Source: Chloranthus sessilifolius (lineage: Eukaryota > Streptophyta > Magnoliopsida > Chloranthales > Chloranthaceae). From it: DNA of 64,000 nucleotides. Both the position numbers and the translations under genes were made by a program. The DNA is taken from the NCBI GenBank assembly GCA_021018995.1, contig CM037588.1:79395765-79459764 (forward strand), in the 5' to 3' direction. This document shows positions 23,401 through 35,800 of the stretch, in pieces. The notes beneath the pieces are model-generated. The model ran no database searches. It was not told the DNA's origin and saw nothing but the letters and a program-made list of their open reading frames with translations. Position 1 is the first letter of the stretch; each line of letters begins with the position of its first letter.

Positions 23401-24750
23401 ATAACAGAATTGATGCTTCTATCACCTGATTGGCTGAACCAGATCAAGCAGTTCTGATTGGCCAAAATAGATCTGGATCCTTGTGCTCGACTCCTATTGG
23501 TTGATACAGATCTATCCAATTCTGATTGGTTGATACACATCTGAGCTGGACTTAGGGAAAACTATAAATAGACGAACCATTTGCCCAATTTGGGTATCCA
23601 GATTTTGAGTTTCATTCCTATTCCCCCATTTCCAAACCAGATAGTTTGTCTGAAATCCCTGTAATAGCTTCACTTTTACTTGCAATTGAGAGCTGTGAGA
23701 TATTTCTGTAATTCAAAAGAGGGTTGTATTCAAGACTACAAATCTGAGAGCTGTTTAATTGTGCTCTGTAATGGTGGATTTGAAAAGGTTGCTGTAAACC
23801 GTACATTCTCAATTGAACTCATGTTAAGGGTTCCCTCTGATCTCCTTATTGCATTAGACTCCTTTAGATTTACTATTTTTCATGCAATTTCCCTTGATTC
23901 ATTAATCCTGTGAGAATTAGTGTTGGTAACCTAATCTCTCACGGCATTTGTAGTGATGCTTCTTGTTCTAAACTAAGGCTTTGGATTAAAGACTATTGGA
24001 TGGTTTGTTGCCATTAAAGTGGACAGACCATAGCCATAAGCTTAAACCTAATCCTTAAATTAGATTTATTTCTCTTACATCTGCGCTTGTAGCCAGATGA
24101 AGATTGGATCATCTCTCAGTTGAGCTGCAGTCATTCTCATTAGATTTCAAGGACCAAATCAAAGTTAGATATTACTTCTCCATTTTTTATAAGTTTACCT
24201 CAAACGTTCCCCCAACTCAGATCTGGATCATTTAGTTTAACTTTTACTTTGATCATTTAGTTAATGTGACAAATTCAACCTCCCATCGTATGTGCTTTCT
24301 AGATAGGATCAGAGGTCAGATCTGGTAGCTCAGATCTGAAGGTTTATCTTACATTTTAAATCAATTCCCTGTGGACGATCTTTTACTCACTTACATTTAA
24401 AACTTGCTACAATTGGCCCTGATCTTGCAGGCTAATTATGTTCTCTCTGTGCTAATATTTTCTTATTCTTTTTAATATTAAGTACAATACATCATTTGCA
24501 AGTATGTTTTCAAAACATAAATAAATCATGCACACTCAGAACAACAACATAAAGCACATACACCAGAGATAGATATACGTGACCCTTAAACAAATATCTA
24601 ACCCCATACTTATGACGCATTCACATCAGACTTAATAAATCCTTTTTAAGTCCTCTATTTGACTTTCACTTGGTCAAACCTACAATCAGTCGGGCACGCA
24701 TCCTGAGGACACTGTTCACTGTTCATTGCCCAAAATTTGGGGATGTTACA
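20491..24750 (-). mobile_element. 5' LTR of the gag-only element, split by a solo LTR
   Basis: The LTR is 20491-22728 plus 24555-24750, about 2.4 kb without the insertion. Minus-strand start is TGTAACATCCCC and end is GGGCTGTCACA. It contains the ATCGATTAATCGAT cluster at 21965-22335 and a ~45-bp block at 21390-21465 shared with 18715-18795 and, inverted, with 12465-12545. ORFs within it are incidental. Confidence 0.8.
22734..24549 (+). mobile_element. Solo LTR of the family at 2334-4150, 1816 bp
   Basis: It starts TGTTGAG and ends ACAACAACA. It is flanked by a perfect 5-bp target duplication TAAAG (22729-22733 and 24550-24554) and has no internal region. It carries TTTGCGAA-type motifs at 22985-23215 and a TATA box at 23562. 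A solo LTR arises by recombination between the two LTRs of a complete insertion. It sits inside the 5' LTR of the gag-only element and is therefore younger than that insertion. Confidence 0.9.
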
Positions 24751-24755
24751 GATTT

Positions 24756-25696
24756 GGCAAGATGGGATGGACTTAGGGTAGATAGTACGTGAATCGATGC
24801 ATAGAATTTTGTTTTTCAGAATTAGGGAAGAAGAATGAGTTCTAAAAATTTCAGAATCTGACAGACTCACTCGAGCGACATTGGAAAATCGCTCGAGCGA
24901 GAATCATGCAAGCTTAAAAAGAGAGAGAGTTCTGTGTAACTCACTCGAGCGAACTGGAACTCGCTCGAGCGAGATTCCTTTTGAAGCACTCACTCGAGAG
25001 AGTGCACTGAGAAAATTTAGGTTAAAACGGATCTAGAAAAACTCGCTTGGGCGAGTTTTGGTGTGCCATGTGAACTCACTCGAGCGACCTTGAAACTCGC
25101 TCGAGCGACTTCCCCTGTCTTTGGATTGCCTCAGCTTCTCCTCTTGGAAGGTTGTGAAGACTGGATTTATACAAATTCTCTATCATTAATACATGGTTTA
25201 TGAACCATTATGATCTAGGTGGAACACAGGAAACATATTGATAGAGCTTTCGTTTGATTTACAAAAATTGTTTCACACAACCTTGAAGCTAAGGTAGGAG
25301 AGTTTCATTGCACGGTCATATTTTTCTTTGAATTTTGGTCACTAATGGAAATGAATTTAATACGTATATTTGAATCTATTTGTGTTGATAAGGATTTGAA
25401 TTTCTTGCATAGTTCATGAACGAATTTTGGACATGATCAATTGCATCTCGTATCTTTACATATTGATACACTTTGAATCTTTGAATTTAAATTTCTCAAA
25501 CTCCGATATGGCCATTCTGACTCTGAAATCAAGTGTAAAGGGGAGTGGAGGCTCTAAGAGCAGGGTGGAATCCCAGGGGTTATGACCTTGTTTCCGCTAC
25601 AGAATGCTATGTTCTCGCTACGAGATACTTTGGCTTAATCTATGGTTTTCCACATTAGATGCAAAGGGGAGCAGAGGCTCCAAGAGGGGGGTGGAG
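24756..25696 (+). mobile_element. Older chromovirus-type LTR, second portion
   Basis: This continues the LTR begun at 16987 after the GATTT duplication. Positions 24868-25112 carry about seven TCGCTCGAGCGA-type motifs. Two GGAGTGGAGGCTC...GCTACGAGATAC units (25545-25690) are related to those at 27590-27810. It ends at GGTGGAG, where the element at 25697 inserted; the same GGGGTGGAGTCCCC context is intact in the related repeat near 27618. Confidence 0.65.
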
Positions 25697-28688
25697 TGTG
25701 ACACCCTGTAAAGTCATGCACATGTAACCTGAAACATGTGGCAGGTCAATAACCGTTGGACCTTTAGCTGGAGAAATCCACTTAGAAATTGACCGCTAGA
25801 CCCATAGGAGGACAATCCATTTAAAGCCCATGGGTGGATTAGGTCAATTGAGATTGATGTGGATCCAAACCCACATGACCCTTTTTGGAAACCAAACCCA
25901 TCTTGGTTCTATTTAGGAATTAAAGTTTCCTTTGAGCCACTTGGAAGGCAAGTGCTAAGTGGAAAATTGGGCACTTAAGACCCATTAGATCTGTATTCTG
26001 TTGAGACCCATCTAGAAATCTGATGGGTCAAGGGCATTAGAATGGGCGCACTTAGACCCATGAATTATATCCAAGTGATGGATGTATACACAGCACTTGT
26101 GTACATGAGCAATACACCCAAACCAAATCACCTTCTATTTAGCCACCTCCCCACGTATCCATGCAAATCATTGCATTGAGAGGAGTCGGCTGCTACAGCT
26201 CGAGGAGAATCAAAAAAGAAAGAGAAGCCATTTGCCCTTCTCCCTATCTGGCTCTTTGTAAACCTAACCCTTAGATCTCTCCCAAAACCCTTTTTTACTT
26301 CAAATAGGAATTGATGTCTATAACCTTTGAGCACCCCAAATTCCGTGGTTCCTTCGACCAAGGTGAAGAGCGTTAAACAATCGTAGAATTGGCGCTTCGA
26401 CGGTGTTAATCGGACGTCGACGAGTCGTAGATCTCCGCATGCGAGGAAATTAATAAAGGTAGCCCACGTAACGCATGCACTTTATTTTAGAATTCAAGTT
26501 TTACTACCAATTGTTGATATTCGAAGCCGCATGCAGTGACTCCACAAATCGAAATGAGTGAGAATCGAGAGAATGGATATATCTTGGTTCGATCGTTGGA
26601 ACCCTTGCATGTGCTTCGAATTTGGGGGATAAAAAACGTGTGTTAAAAATTTGTGAATGCGTGAGAATGATGTGTTTGATCGGATGTGTTAGAACGGGGA
26701 ATCTCGTAGGCGAGTGATGGCTCGTGTAGGGTGTGCTTAATATGTCTATAAATCGGTTTATAGGGCTACTGAGGTCAGCTTGAGCAGAGGTGTCAAACTG
26801 TAAAAGAGGGCAAGTCTGAGAAGTACGCTCGAGCGTGAATTGGAGCCGCTCGAGTGAAAAATACATGAAGCCTACGCTCGGGTCAATTCCACTCCAGCGT
26901 GATGTGTATGTTTGTACTAAGAAAGTCGCTCGAGCGATGATGGAGACGCTCGAGTGGGAAATCACTTGAATCCTACGCTAGAGCAGGATTCTTAGGCTAA
27001 ATCGGCTTGGGTCAAAATCACTCGAGCGTGATCGTAGGTGCCACTAGGAACCGCTCGAGCAGGAATGAGCCACGCTCGAGCGAGAAACTGAATGACTAAT
27101 GTTCTTGGGACTTAAACCGTGTGCGTGTGAGTCATACGTGTGTGAATGTATTGAGTACTGATGATTAAGACGTGTATTGGGCATTGTGATTTAGGAGAAA
27201 CACATGGAGGAACATTGTTAATGAACTCATTGGATTCATGACACATGTGCTTAACGTGACTTAAGGTAGGGAAATTTTGAATGCAAAGTTATATGCTTAA
27301 CTTGAATCATGGGATACATTAAATGATTTGATCATATTTGAATTATATCTTTGTCATGTACTTGATAAATGGAAGCTATGCATATGAATTAAGATTGCAT
27401 ATGTACATGAAATTGCATATTTTACTTGACAATCTCTCTTGCATTGATTCCTAAGTTCTATCGAGAAATCAAGATCTGTTTTGTGCTATGATTCGTGCCC
27501 ATGTCTTAATCATGTGAGTGTGTTATGTGTAAGAACTAATTCTTGTTTGTTGCTATTCGTGTGCATATGTTATGTGTGGGATTGCGTGCCATTGAGGAGT
27601 GGAGCCTCCATGAGAGGGGTGGAGTCCCCGGGGTTTTGACCTTATGTCCGCTACGGACTGCTCAGTTTCCAGTACGGGATGCATTGCCACAAGTCTCTTC
27701 TCATTCTCGTGATTAGATGTGAGAGGAGTGGAATCTCCAAGGGAGGGGTGGAGTCCCCAGGGTATTAACCCTATGTCCGCTACGGACTGCTCTATTCCCG
27801 CTACGAGATACTCACACTAATATTATGTGACTCGATTACTTGATGTGATGTGCTATGCTCGATTTTGTGATCCTATATGCTCATCATGTACAACTCATCA
27901 TCCCAACTTGATATGAAAGTCAATTCTATTTCCTTGCTTCGATTATCGATATGAATTCGTATGTTTCCTTGCATCATGAAATGGCATGTTTATGAACGCA
28001 TGTTTTCAAGTACTTACCTATGCTCGCATACTGTTGTTATCATTTGTAATTGTCACATTGTTTTATATATGCATCTATGCCATGAGTTAGAATAATATTA
28101 TATCATTTTGCATTGCTTATGTCCCTACTGAGCTTGGATGAAACTCTTTCCTCGACTATATGTCTCAACTGCAGGAGCTGACCCTGTGCAAAATCCGAAG
28201 CAGGAGGATCCTGATTATACTCCTAGAGATGAGGAGGATCTTCCAGAGGAGCATTATCCTTAGCTGAGGAGAGTGTAAGTGTAAAACATTTTGGGATTTT
28301 GTAAAGTAAAATACTCGGATAAAAGAATAAAATTGTATATGTGTGGCTCCACTATTTAGGTGAAGGACGGCCTTCACCGGTGGATATTTTTGTGTGATGA
28401 AGGGATAAGTGAATGGTCAATTCTGTAAACCTTTCATGAATAGTTAAGCTTGGAGCCTCTGTAAATAGTTAGTATTAGCTTGCTTGCTTTCCGCTTTGCC
28501 ATTCGCTTGCATACTTTGATTTTAGATTTTATGTGTACTTACCAACATATTAAGATGACTCGGTCCTTTCAATCGTTAAGTTGGGAAGATTGAGTTGTTT
28601 GAATCGAAGTAAACACTTCGGTACCATGTTACCCTGTGATTCAATCCGACGGCTGGAGTTTTGGAGTAAGGAAATCCGGGCTGTCACA
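25697..28688 (+). mobile_element. 5' LTR of a chromovirus-like Ty3/gypsy element, about 3.0 kb
   Basis: It begins TGTGACACCCTG and ends GGGCTGTCACA, with a primer-binding site starting at 28691. A possible TATA box TCTATAAATC is at 26745. Positions 26828-27090 hold repeated CGCTCGAGCG motifs. Two direct units of about 100-130 bp (27588-27690, 27715-27812) share GGAGTGGA..CTCC, GTCC.C.GGG and TCCGCTACGGACTGCTC. Close to the 3' end, CTACTGAGCTTGG...CTCGACTATATGTC (28125-28165) is the conserved LTR block also seen at five other places. Confidence 0.85.
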
Positions 28689-28690
28689 AG

Positions 28691-28703
28691 TGGTATCAAA
28701 ACC
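28691..28703 (+). other. Primer-binding site (tRNA-iMet type)
   Basis: TGGTATCAAAACC follows the LTR end by two bases. It resembles the initiator-Met primer site TGGTATCAGAGC. Confidence 0.75.
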
Positions 28704-28915
28704 TAAGTACTAGAGTAAACGTATTATGGCAGAACAGATCAGATGTGACAATGTGTGTCACTTGGAGTACTTGAGACCTAGTCTAAATACCCGTAAGACT
28801 AAGGTTCTGTATTCTGAGCTAGGACTAGAGCAAATGCAATGGCATTAGGATTTGAACTAAACTCTAAGTATTAGAATCGACCTAACATAGAGTTTATTGG
28901 CCTTGACAGGTCAAT

Positions 28916-30420
28916 ATGCCTCCGAGACTGGGAAGACCAAGGATAGTGAATATAGAGGACACTATAAACAGTGAACGAATTGGCACGGGAGCAAATGAAA
29001 TTCTCGTGAACAGCAACCTCAACAATACAACAGGAGCAAATGAGGGCCCCATAAATACAAATAATGCATCAGGAACGGGGGACAATAATGGAAATACCCC
29101 AAGAAATGACAACAACCAACAAATATTGGAGACCGTAGTGAACGCGGTGGCCCTTTTGACGGAGAGACATCACCCATCAGGTTTTCAAGAATTCAGGAGG
29201 ATGAGACCTCCTAGTTTCTATGGGCAGGCGGATCCGATGGAGGTCGAGCATTGGCTAAACCAGATCGAAAAGATTATTGAGACTTAGGTGCACGAAAGAA
29301 GAGAAGGTCAGTTGGGCCTCATTCCAATTTAAGGGTGAAGCGGACCCTTGGAAATCGGCTGAGAGGACCCATGTGCCAAGAATGCCTTAGACATGGGCAT
29401 AATTTGTCACCACATTCTATGAGAAGTACTTTCTGGTGGCAGAGAAATGGCAATTAGAGATACAGTTCATGAATCTAGTACAAGGATCCATGACCTGTGT
29501 GAGTACGAGACAGAGTTCACTCGCTTATCCCGTTTCGCACCCACACTAGTAGCAAATGAATTGATGAAAACTCAAAAATTTGAGTATGGATTGAAACCGA
29601 TTTTGAGAGGAAGAATATCATTGTTTGAACCAACTACATATGAGCGAGTGGTAAGGTTGGCACTTATCGCAGAAAGGGAGGTTGAAGATACCTATAGAAG
29701 GAGGGACGAGCAGGTCAGGAATAAGAAAGCTCAATCATCGACATCTATGTCGGAACAGACCAGCAAGAGGCCTAGATATTTGATGCCGCCACCATCACAA
29801 CCTATTACTACAGTAGCATCAAGGTCGTTTGATCCGACAGCTCTACCGCCTCGACCTCCGAGACCTATTAGTACATCGAGTCCGATGACTACAAGTGCAC
29901 ACAACCAACTGCGACCGACTGTCCTGCTTCTTATATGGCTTCCTCCACACTAAAGGAATCGTGTATGAACTGTGGAAAACCTCACAAAACTGAAGAATGT
30001 TGGAAGGTAAAGGGAGCATGCTTTAAATGTGGGAAAATGGGGCATAGAATTAGAGAATGCCCAGAGATGAAAGGAGAAGCAACAGCAAGGATCGCTACTC
30101 AAAGACCTCTTCGGCCCACGGTGCAAGGTCGGGCTTATGTAGTATCGGCTCAAGATGCACAAAACGGCAACGATGTAATTCAAGGTGTCATCCACATGAG
30201 TACAGAAAGTGATATATGTAGCTACAAGACACTAGTGTTTATAGACCTAGGGTCTACACACTCATTTATCACACCAAAATTTTCCATGGAGATAGGCCTC
30301 ACACCTGAGCCTCTAGAATGTCTTAGCCATCTCTACACCAACGGGAAATTCAGTGAATATGGATACCGTGTGTCAATCAGTCATCATCGCCATGGCACAT
30401 CGTGAGACTACGGTAGATCT
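28916..30420 (+). pseudogene. gag and protease of the chromovirus-like element, decayed
   Basis: gag starts at ATG 28916 (MPPRLGRPR), with FRRMRPPSFYGQADPMEVEHW near residues 88-108, then a stop at 29285 and frame changes near 29285 and 29490. It resumes with YETEFTRLSRFAP and LRGRISLFEP. A zinc knuckle of the CX2CX4HX4C type (CFKCGKMGHRIREC) sits in the frame opening at 29935 and binds RNA during packaging. Protease follows at about 30230: VFIDLGSTHSFI, where the family has a Ser or Thr after the catalytic Asp (30247-30249 codes Leu). The pieces need at least three frames, so no functional product is expected. Confidence 0.85.
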
Positions 30421-30599
30421 AATCTTACTCGAAATGCAAAGATTCGATGTAATTCTTGGCATGGACTAGCTATCCAAATTGCAAGCTAAAGTAGATTGCC
30501 TAGAGAAGACAGTCACTCTCTACCCCAAGAAGGGTAGGCCATTCGACCAACCGTCGCACCCTTCATATCCGCAATTCGGGCCGAGAGACTGATCAATAA

Positions 30600-31970
30600 G
30601 GGATGCCAAGGAAATCTTGCATTCTTACAAGATCAAAGGGAAGGAGAAGTTAGAATTTTTGACATTCCAATCGTATCTGACTTTCCTGATGTATTCCTTG
30701 GGGAATTACCTTGTCTACCGCCTGAGAGGGATGTTGAATTTGCAATAGACCTAGCTCTCGGCACCGAACCGGTATCAAAGGCGCCATACCTAATGGCACC
30801 CGCTGAATTCAAGGAGTTAAAGGAACAACTGCAAGAACTTCTTGACAAGAATTTTATTCGGCCGAGTGTGTCTCCATGGGGAGCACCTGTGGTTCTATGC
30901 GTTTATGCATCGACTACAGACAACTGAACAAGCTGACAATCAAGAACCGATACCCACTTCCCAGAATCGACGATCTATTCGATTAATGGCAAAGAGCAAA
31001 TTTCTTTTCCAAAATCAATCTGAGGTCGAGTTACCACCAGATGAAAGTGAAAGCAGAGGACATTCCGAAGACATCTTTTAGAACCCGGTATGACCATTAT
31101 GAATTTCTTGTCATGCCTTTCGGATTAACCACTGCGCCCGCATTCTTCATGGACCTTATGAACCAAGTGTTCAAGCCTTATTTGGATAAGTGGGTCATTA
31201 TTTTTATTAACGATATTCTCATTTACTCAAGGTCAGGAGAAGAGCATGAAAACCACCTATGCTTAGCACTCCAAACCTTGCGAGAATCTAAGTTGTATGC
31301 GAAGCTCAGCAAATGTGAGTTTTGGCTAGAGTAGGTGAGTTTCCTTGGGCATGTTATTTCAGAAGCCAATATAGAAGTGGACCCTGCAAAGATAAAAGCG
31401 GCAATGAGATGGGAGCAGCTTAGAACTGTAACTGAAGTTTGTAGTTTTTTTAGATTGGCTGGATACTACAAAAGATTTGTTGAAGGGTTTGCGAAGCTGG
31501 TTGAACCACTCACACGTCTCACCAAGAAGACTTCTAAATTCGAGTGGACCGAAGCATGCGAGCAAAGCTTTCAACCATTGAAAAAGAGATTGACCTCTGC
31601 ACCCGTACTCATCCTACCATTAGGCAGTGGGGGATTCATTGTGTTTAGCGATGCTTCCCAATGGGTTAGGCTGCGTATTGAATCAACACGAGAAGGTTGT
31701 GGGATATGGATCAAGGCAGCTGAAAGACCATAAAAAGAACTTCCCTACACATGACCTGAAACTTGCAACAACCATTTTTTTCTTCGAAGTTCTGAAAGCA
31801 TTACCTCTATGGTGAGACCTTTGAAATTTTCACGAACCACAAGAGCCTCAAGTACTTGTTCACACAAAATAAACTCAATCTGAGGCAGAGGAGAAGGATG
31901 GAATTTCTCAAGGATTACAACTGCGTCATCCAATACCATCTGGGGAAAGCAAATGTGGTAGCTGATGCGC
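30600..31970 (+). pseudogene. Reverse transcriptase and RNase H, decayed
   Basis: RT begins near 30650 ([35 protein letters not shown]). An indel near 30890 shifts frame. The core then reads [26 protein letters not shown] and FINDILIYS. The family motif is F.DDILIYS, so the first catalytic Asp is Asn here (codon AAC, 31209-31211). A TAG at 31332-31334 interrupts [13 protein letters not shown], where relatives have Gln. RNase H follows ([10 protein letters not shown], a shifted LKYLFTQ segment near 31850, and [13 protein letters not shown] near 31935). Confidence 0.85.
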
Positions 31971-32068
31971 TTAGCCCAAAATCATCTACTCAGTTGTCAC
32001 ACCTTGTGGCTAGAATACACTGATGGAAACTACTTGAGGACATAATCTCAAGTGACACTCAGATTGAA

Positions 32069-32648
32069 GTGAAAGAATCACGAGCACTGTTAGCCAATAT
32101 CAAAATCAAATCAATCCTCTTCGATAGGATGAGAGAAAGCCAATTAAAAGATCCAAATCTTATGGCTATCAGACAGGGAATAGACAATGGAAATCAGCCG
32201 AAATTTTCTGTTAATGACGATGGTTCCTTATTGGTTAGAGGTCAATTATGTGTATCGACCGATAGTGAGTTACGACAAGAGATATTGGAAGAAGCCTATA
32301 GGTTTGTATATTCTATATATCTGGGCAGCTCCAAAATGTACCATGACTTGAAAAAGAACTTTTGGTGGAAGGGAATGAAGAGAGATGTCGCTGAGCATGT
32401 AACGAGATGCTTGGTCAGTCAGTATGTCAAAGTTGACCACAGACACCCTACTGGTTTATTGCAGCCCCTGCCAGTACCCGAATGGAAATGGGAAAACATT
32501 ATGATGAACTTCATACTTGGGTTACCAAGAACCCAGAAGGGGCATAACACTATTTGGGTGGTTATTGACCGACTAACCAAGTCAGCACACTTCCTTCCAT
32601 ACAACATGCGTTGCACTGCAAGCAAGCTTGCTGAATTATGTTAATCAC
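32069..32648 (+). pseudogene. Integrase N-terminus and start of the catalytic core, truncated
   Basis: The open frame 32069-32641 reads SSKMYHDLKKNFWWKGMKRD, CLVSQYVKVDH, then PEWKWENIMMNFILGLPRT and VVIDRLTKSAHFLP. The zinc-binding HHCC residues are degraded (VYSIYLG where His is usual, and Ser in place of the final Cys pair member). The first acidic residue of the DDE triad is Asn (codon AAC, 32507-32509, in MNFILGLP instead of MDF). The gene ends at 32648 where an Athila-like LTR starts; the rest of integrase, any chromodomain and the 3' LTR are not in the window. Confidence 0.85.
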
Positions 32649-34592
32649 TGAATTATATCACTTTCCACCTCCTAACCTAGCCCTTACTAGACCTTAAAGT
32701 TGTTTAATAATTGATTTTTGAGCATGTTTTTGTACTTAGAAATAATTTATAGCATGAGCAGCAATCCATCTCACAAATGTCAAGAAGAGAGAAATGAGAG
32801 TCTAACATTAAAGCTGAAGGAATTACAGAGTTTGAACCATGGTGGTCCCCACCATGTGGGCTATTCAGCATGCCCAGGACCCTTAGAAGTCTTGCAGTGA
32901 GAGAAAAGTGGGACCCAAGCATTGTGGAGTGCTACAGTAGACTATGCATAACATCAAAGCATTAGAAATTTCAACTCGAGCAGCTGTTGAGCACACTCGA
33001 GCAGTTTAAAACTTAGCTACAGCAACCACTCGAGCACATCAGAAGCCTGTCAAGCACAACTCGAGCAGCTTTGTACCATCACAAATCATCATCTTAAGCT
33101 ACCTCGAGTAGATACACGTTCAGAATATTCATCGCGAGAAGTTCTCGAGTAGTTCCATGCCTTCAGATGCAACCTGTCGAGCAAATTAGAGCACTTAACA
33201 TGTCGAGCAGTCTACAAACTAGAAGAAGTAGCCTGTCGAGAGCCTGTCGAGGACCTGCCGAATAGTTTTGTACCTCCTGAAGCTATCCTAACGAGCTGCC
33301 TTTAGAAGTAATTCAACCTGTCGAGCAGATCTGACTGAAGCACCTCATCCACTCGAGATTCCTTCAGAAAGAATCCCATCTGCTCGAGATTATATGTCTG
33401 AAGCCTCATCAACTCGAGGCTCGGGATCCAGCTGCTATTTTCAGACTTCAAGGGTATTTTGGAACTTCCATAGCACATGGGACACATGTCCAAGTGTGTT
33501 GTGCTTTTCCTAACTGTCAGGAGCAACACTTGGCTGAGAAGGAGCCACATCAGCAGAATCCTAACTTTATGGATTGTATATAAGCCATGTAAGCATGTAG
33601 AAAAAGGATCTGAAGCAAGGGAGCCGTGAGGATATTCTTGCCTTAGGTCATCTTTTTGTTTTCTTTTTTTCCTTAGCTCAGCATGTCTAGCTAAGCTTCT
33701 GTAATAGATAGGGTTGATTTAAGCTGTAAAAGGACTGTGTAAGAACATTGTAAAGGGTCTGGAGGTTTGCAGAGACTGTAGCCTTGAGGGCTAATCCATT
33801 GTAAGTACCTTTTAAGCAATAAAAAGTTGCTTTTACTATTTCATTGAATCTGTAAGTTCTTGTGTTTTGCATTTCGATCTTTATAGATTTTATGCACCTA
33901 TGAATGCATGAGCTTGTAGCCTTGCAAACATAGTGGCTGCAATGATTTTCTTGTCCTAGATTTTTAGCCCCCATGACTAGAGTATATCCATGGGATATCC
34001 TGTGACCATTCAAGTTGACAGGATATAGCCCTAGGACTAGTCCATATCTCAAGGTTGGGTTGGATTCTTCTTCCTTGTATTTATGCTTGTAGCCAAATGA
34101 AGGACAACTGTAGTTTTAGCTCTTGCTCTACCCTACCATGTCTTTTTTAGTAAAAATTAATCCCTAGCTATTTACTTCCCACATTTTCTTTTTATTTTAC
34201 CAAACCATTACCATCATTCTCTTAACCCCCTTTCTTTTATTGCAGTTTTTATTTTTAGTTTTATTTCTGTTTTTAGTTAGTTGTGACAACCCCAAAAAAA
34301 CCTTCTCTTTACCTTACTTTTCTAGTTTAAGTTTAGAGCTGCAAGATCTGTAACAGATCTGGAGGTCTATTATTATTTTTAGATCATTAATCCATGTGGG
34401 ACAAACTCTTATTTATCAAAACTTGCTATAATAGCCCTGAATCTTGCAGGACTGTGGTTATTTTGTGCTGTGTGTTCTAATTTCATTTTTTTGGTCCCCC
34501 TCTTTATCTGTTTTTTGCCCTTTCTTTATTTCCATTATATTTGGACCATTTTTATAATAATAAAAAGAACACAGCCAGACAAAAACCCAACA
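32649..34592 (+). mobile_element. 5' LTR of an Athila/Tat-like gypsy element, about 1.94 kb
   Basis: It starts TGAATTATATCAC and ends AAAACCCAACA, with a primer-binding site right after. The opening and closing blocks resemble the LTRs at 2334 and 22734 (TTTCCACCTCCTAACC..AGCCC; AGATCTGGAGGT.TAT; AACTTGCTATAATAGCCCTGAATCTTGCAGG), so the three are one superfamily. Positions 32974-33425 carry about twenty CTCGAGCAG/CTGTCGAGCA-type motifs, followed by a TATA box TATATAAGCC at 33577. Confidence 0.8.
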
Positions 34593-34593
34593 A

Positions 34594-34616
34594 GTTTTTA
34601 GCACCGCTGCCGGGGA
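34594..34616 (+). other. Primer-binding site of the Athila/Tat type
   Basis: GCACCGCTGCCGGGGA follows the LTR end. Plant Athila/Tat elements commonly have TGGCGCCGTTGCCGGGGA here; this copy has diverged at several positions. Confidence 0.75.
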
Positions 34617-34788
34617 TTTTAGATCTACGTAGTAGATCTGGGTTTTACTTTATGCTTTCATTCAAATTTATTTATTGCATTTGTTGTGTTTGAATAAATT
34701 ACTATTATATTCTTGGGATTTGTGCAGATTTGAAGCAGTAGCAAAGAGGGAGAAATTAACTTACAGCTAGAGTAGCTTCTGCCTTAGT

Positions 34789-35795
34789 TTGCATCTCTTT
34801 CTCCCTTGTTATAGTTTCATCTTTGCTTTCTTTATTTCAGCAGTAGTATTTAGTATTTTTTTTATATTTGCTGTAAGTTGTCTATTTACTTGCTGTGTGT
34901 GTTGTATGCTAGGAAGAAGGTCACTAAATACTGAGTTAGAACCTTTGAATCTTGAAATAAAGGGAGTCCTTAGACCTAGGCAAACAACACATGCCCCTGT
35001 TGAACTTATAAAGCCATTTGAGATGGGTGAGCAACCTAGACCCCTAAGGGATTACTATGCACCAGGGGTATATTCATCCCCCTTTTGCATTCAATTCTCC
35101 ACAGCTGAGTGTAATTATAAGATTAAACCTCAGACCATCCAAATGTTACCATCCTTTCATGGGTTATGTAAAGAGGACCCATACAAGCACATTGATGAGT
35201 TTCTATCTTTACACACAACCTTCAAAATTGCTGGTCTGGGAGATGAAGCCACGAAAATGAGATTGTTTCCTTTTTCCTTAAAGGATAAGGCTAGAAATTG
35301 GCTAAACATGCTCTTAGTAAATAGCATTACATCTTGGAATGCCCTACAGTGTTAGTTCTTGGCAAAAAAATTTCCTATGAGCAAAACCAGTCAGTTGAGA
35401 AAGAGCATAATTTCTTTTGCTTAGTTCCTAACTGAAGATTTCCATGAAGCCTAGGAAAGCTTTAAGGAATTGCTGAGGCAGTGCCCACACCACCAAATTT
35501 CCAAATGGCAGCTTGTTCAAAGCTTTTACTAGGGGATTGATTCTAAAAGTAGAGAAATGGTGGATGCTTCATGTGGTGGCACTTATCTCAGCAAGACTGA
35601 TGAAGAAGCATGGGACTTATTTGATATTATCAGCGAAAACTCTATGCAGCAAGATACTCTGTCAAGAAATGACATTGAGCCTACTGCAAAAGCTGCAAGA
35701 GAACCCAGTTCTAAAGGAAATTGTATGAATTAAACGTGTATAATGACCTAGAGAAGAAAGTGGACAATTTTATAGACACTCCAATTTTGCCCTCT
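34789..35795 (+). pseudogene. Athila/Tat-like gag, decayed and truncated
   Basis: The open frame reaches 35355. It has a hydrophobic start that is probably leader rather than protein, then PRPLRDYYAPGVYSSPFCI, PYKHIDEFLSL and MRLFPFSLKDKARNWLNML, matching the gag core of Athila/Tat elements. After a TAG at 35353 it continues FLAKKFPMSKTSQLRKSI, QCPHHQISKWQLVQSFY, MVDASCGGTYLSKTDEEAW and, in another frame, YNDLEKKVDNFID up to about 35795. It is then cut by the LTR at 35801. At least three stops and one frameshift are visible. Confidence 0.8.
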
Positions 35796-35800
35796 CAAAG

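Larger units (their letters stand above)
17817..24750 (-). mobile_element. Internally deleted gag-only LTR retrotransposon (minus) carrying a nested solo LTR
   Basis: The outer ends are TGTGACAGCCC (17817) and GGGGATGTTACA (24750), flanked by a perfect 5-bp target duplication GATTT. In minus-strand order: 5' LTR (24750 to 20491, interrupted by a solo LTR), primer-binding site (20490-20477), gag (from 20387), and an abrupt join at about 19661 into the middle of the 3' LTR (to 17817). Protease, RT, RNase H and integrase are absent. The gag resembles those of the elements at 25697 and 51073 (RRMRP.SF.GQ motif), so it is a deletion derivative of a chromovirus-like family, like the gag-only class described in plants as TR-GAG. 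Confidence 0.85.

Noticed and set aside
2334..24549. A single 22-kb retrotransposon bounded by the two similar LTRs
   Set aside because: The right LTR has its own TAAAG target duplication on both sides and lies inside another element's LTR; the left one has a polypurine tract before it and is the end of a different copy.
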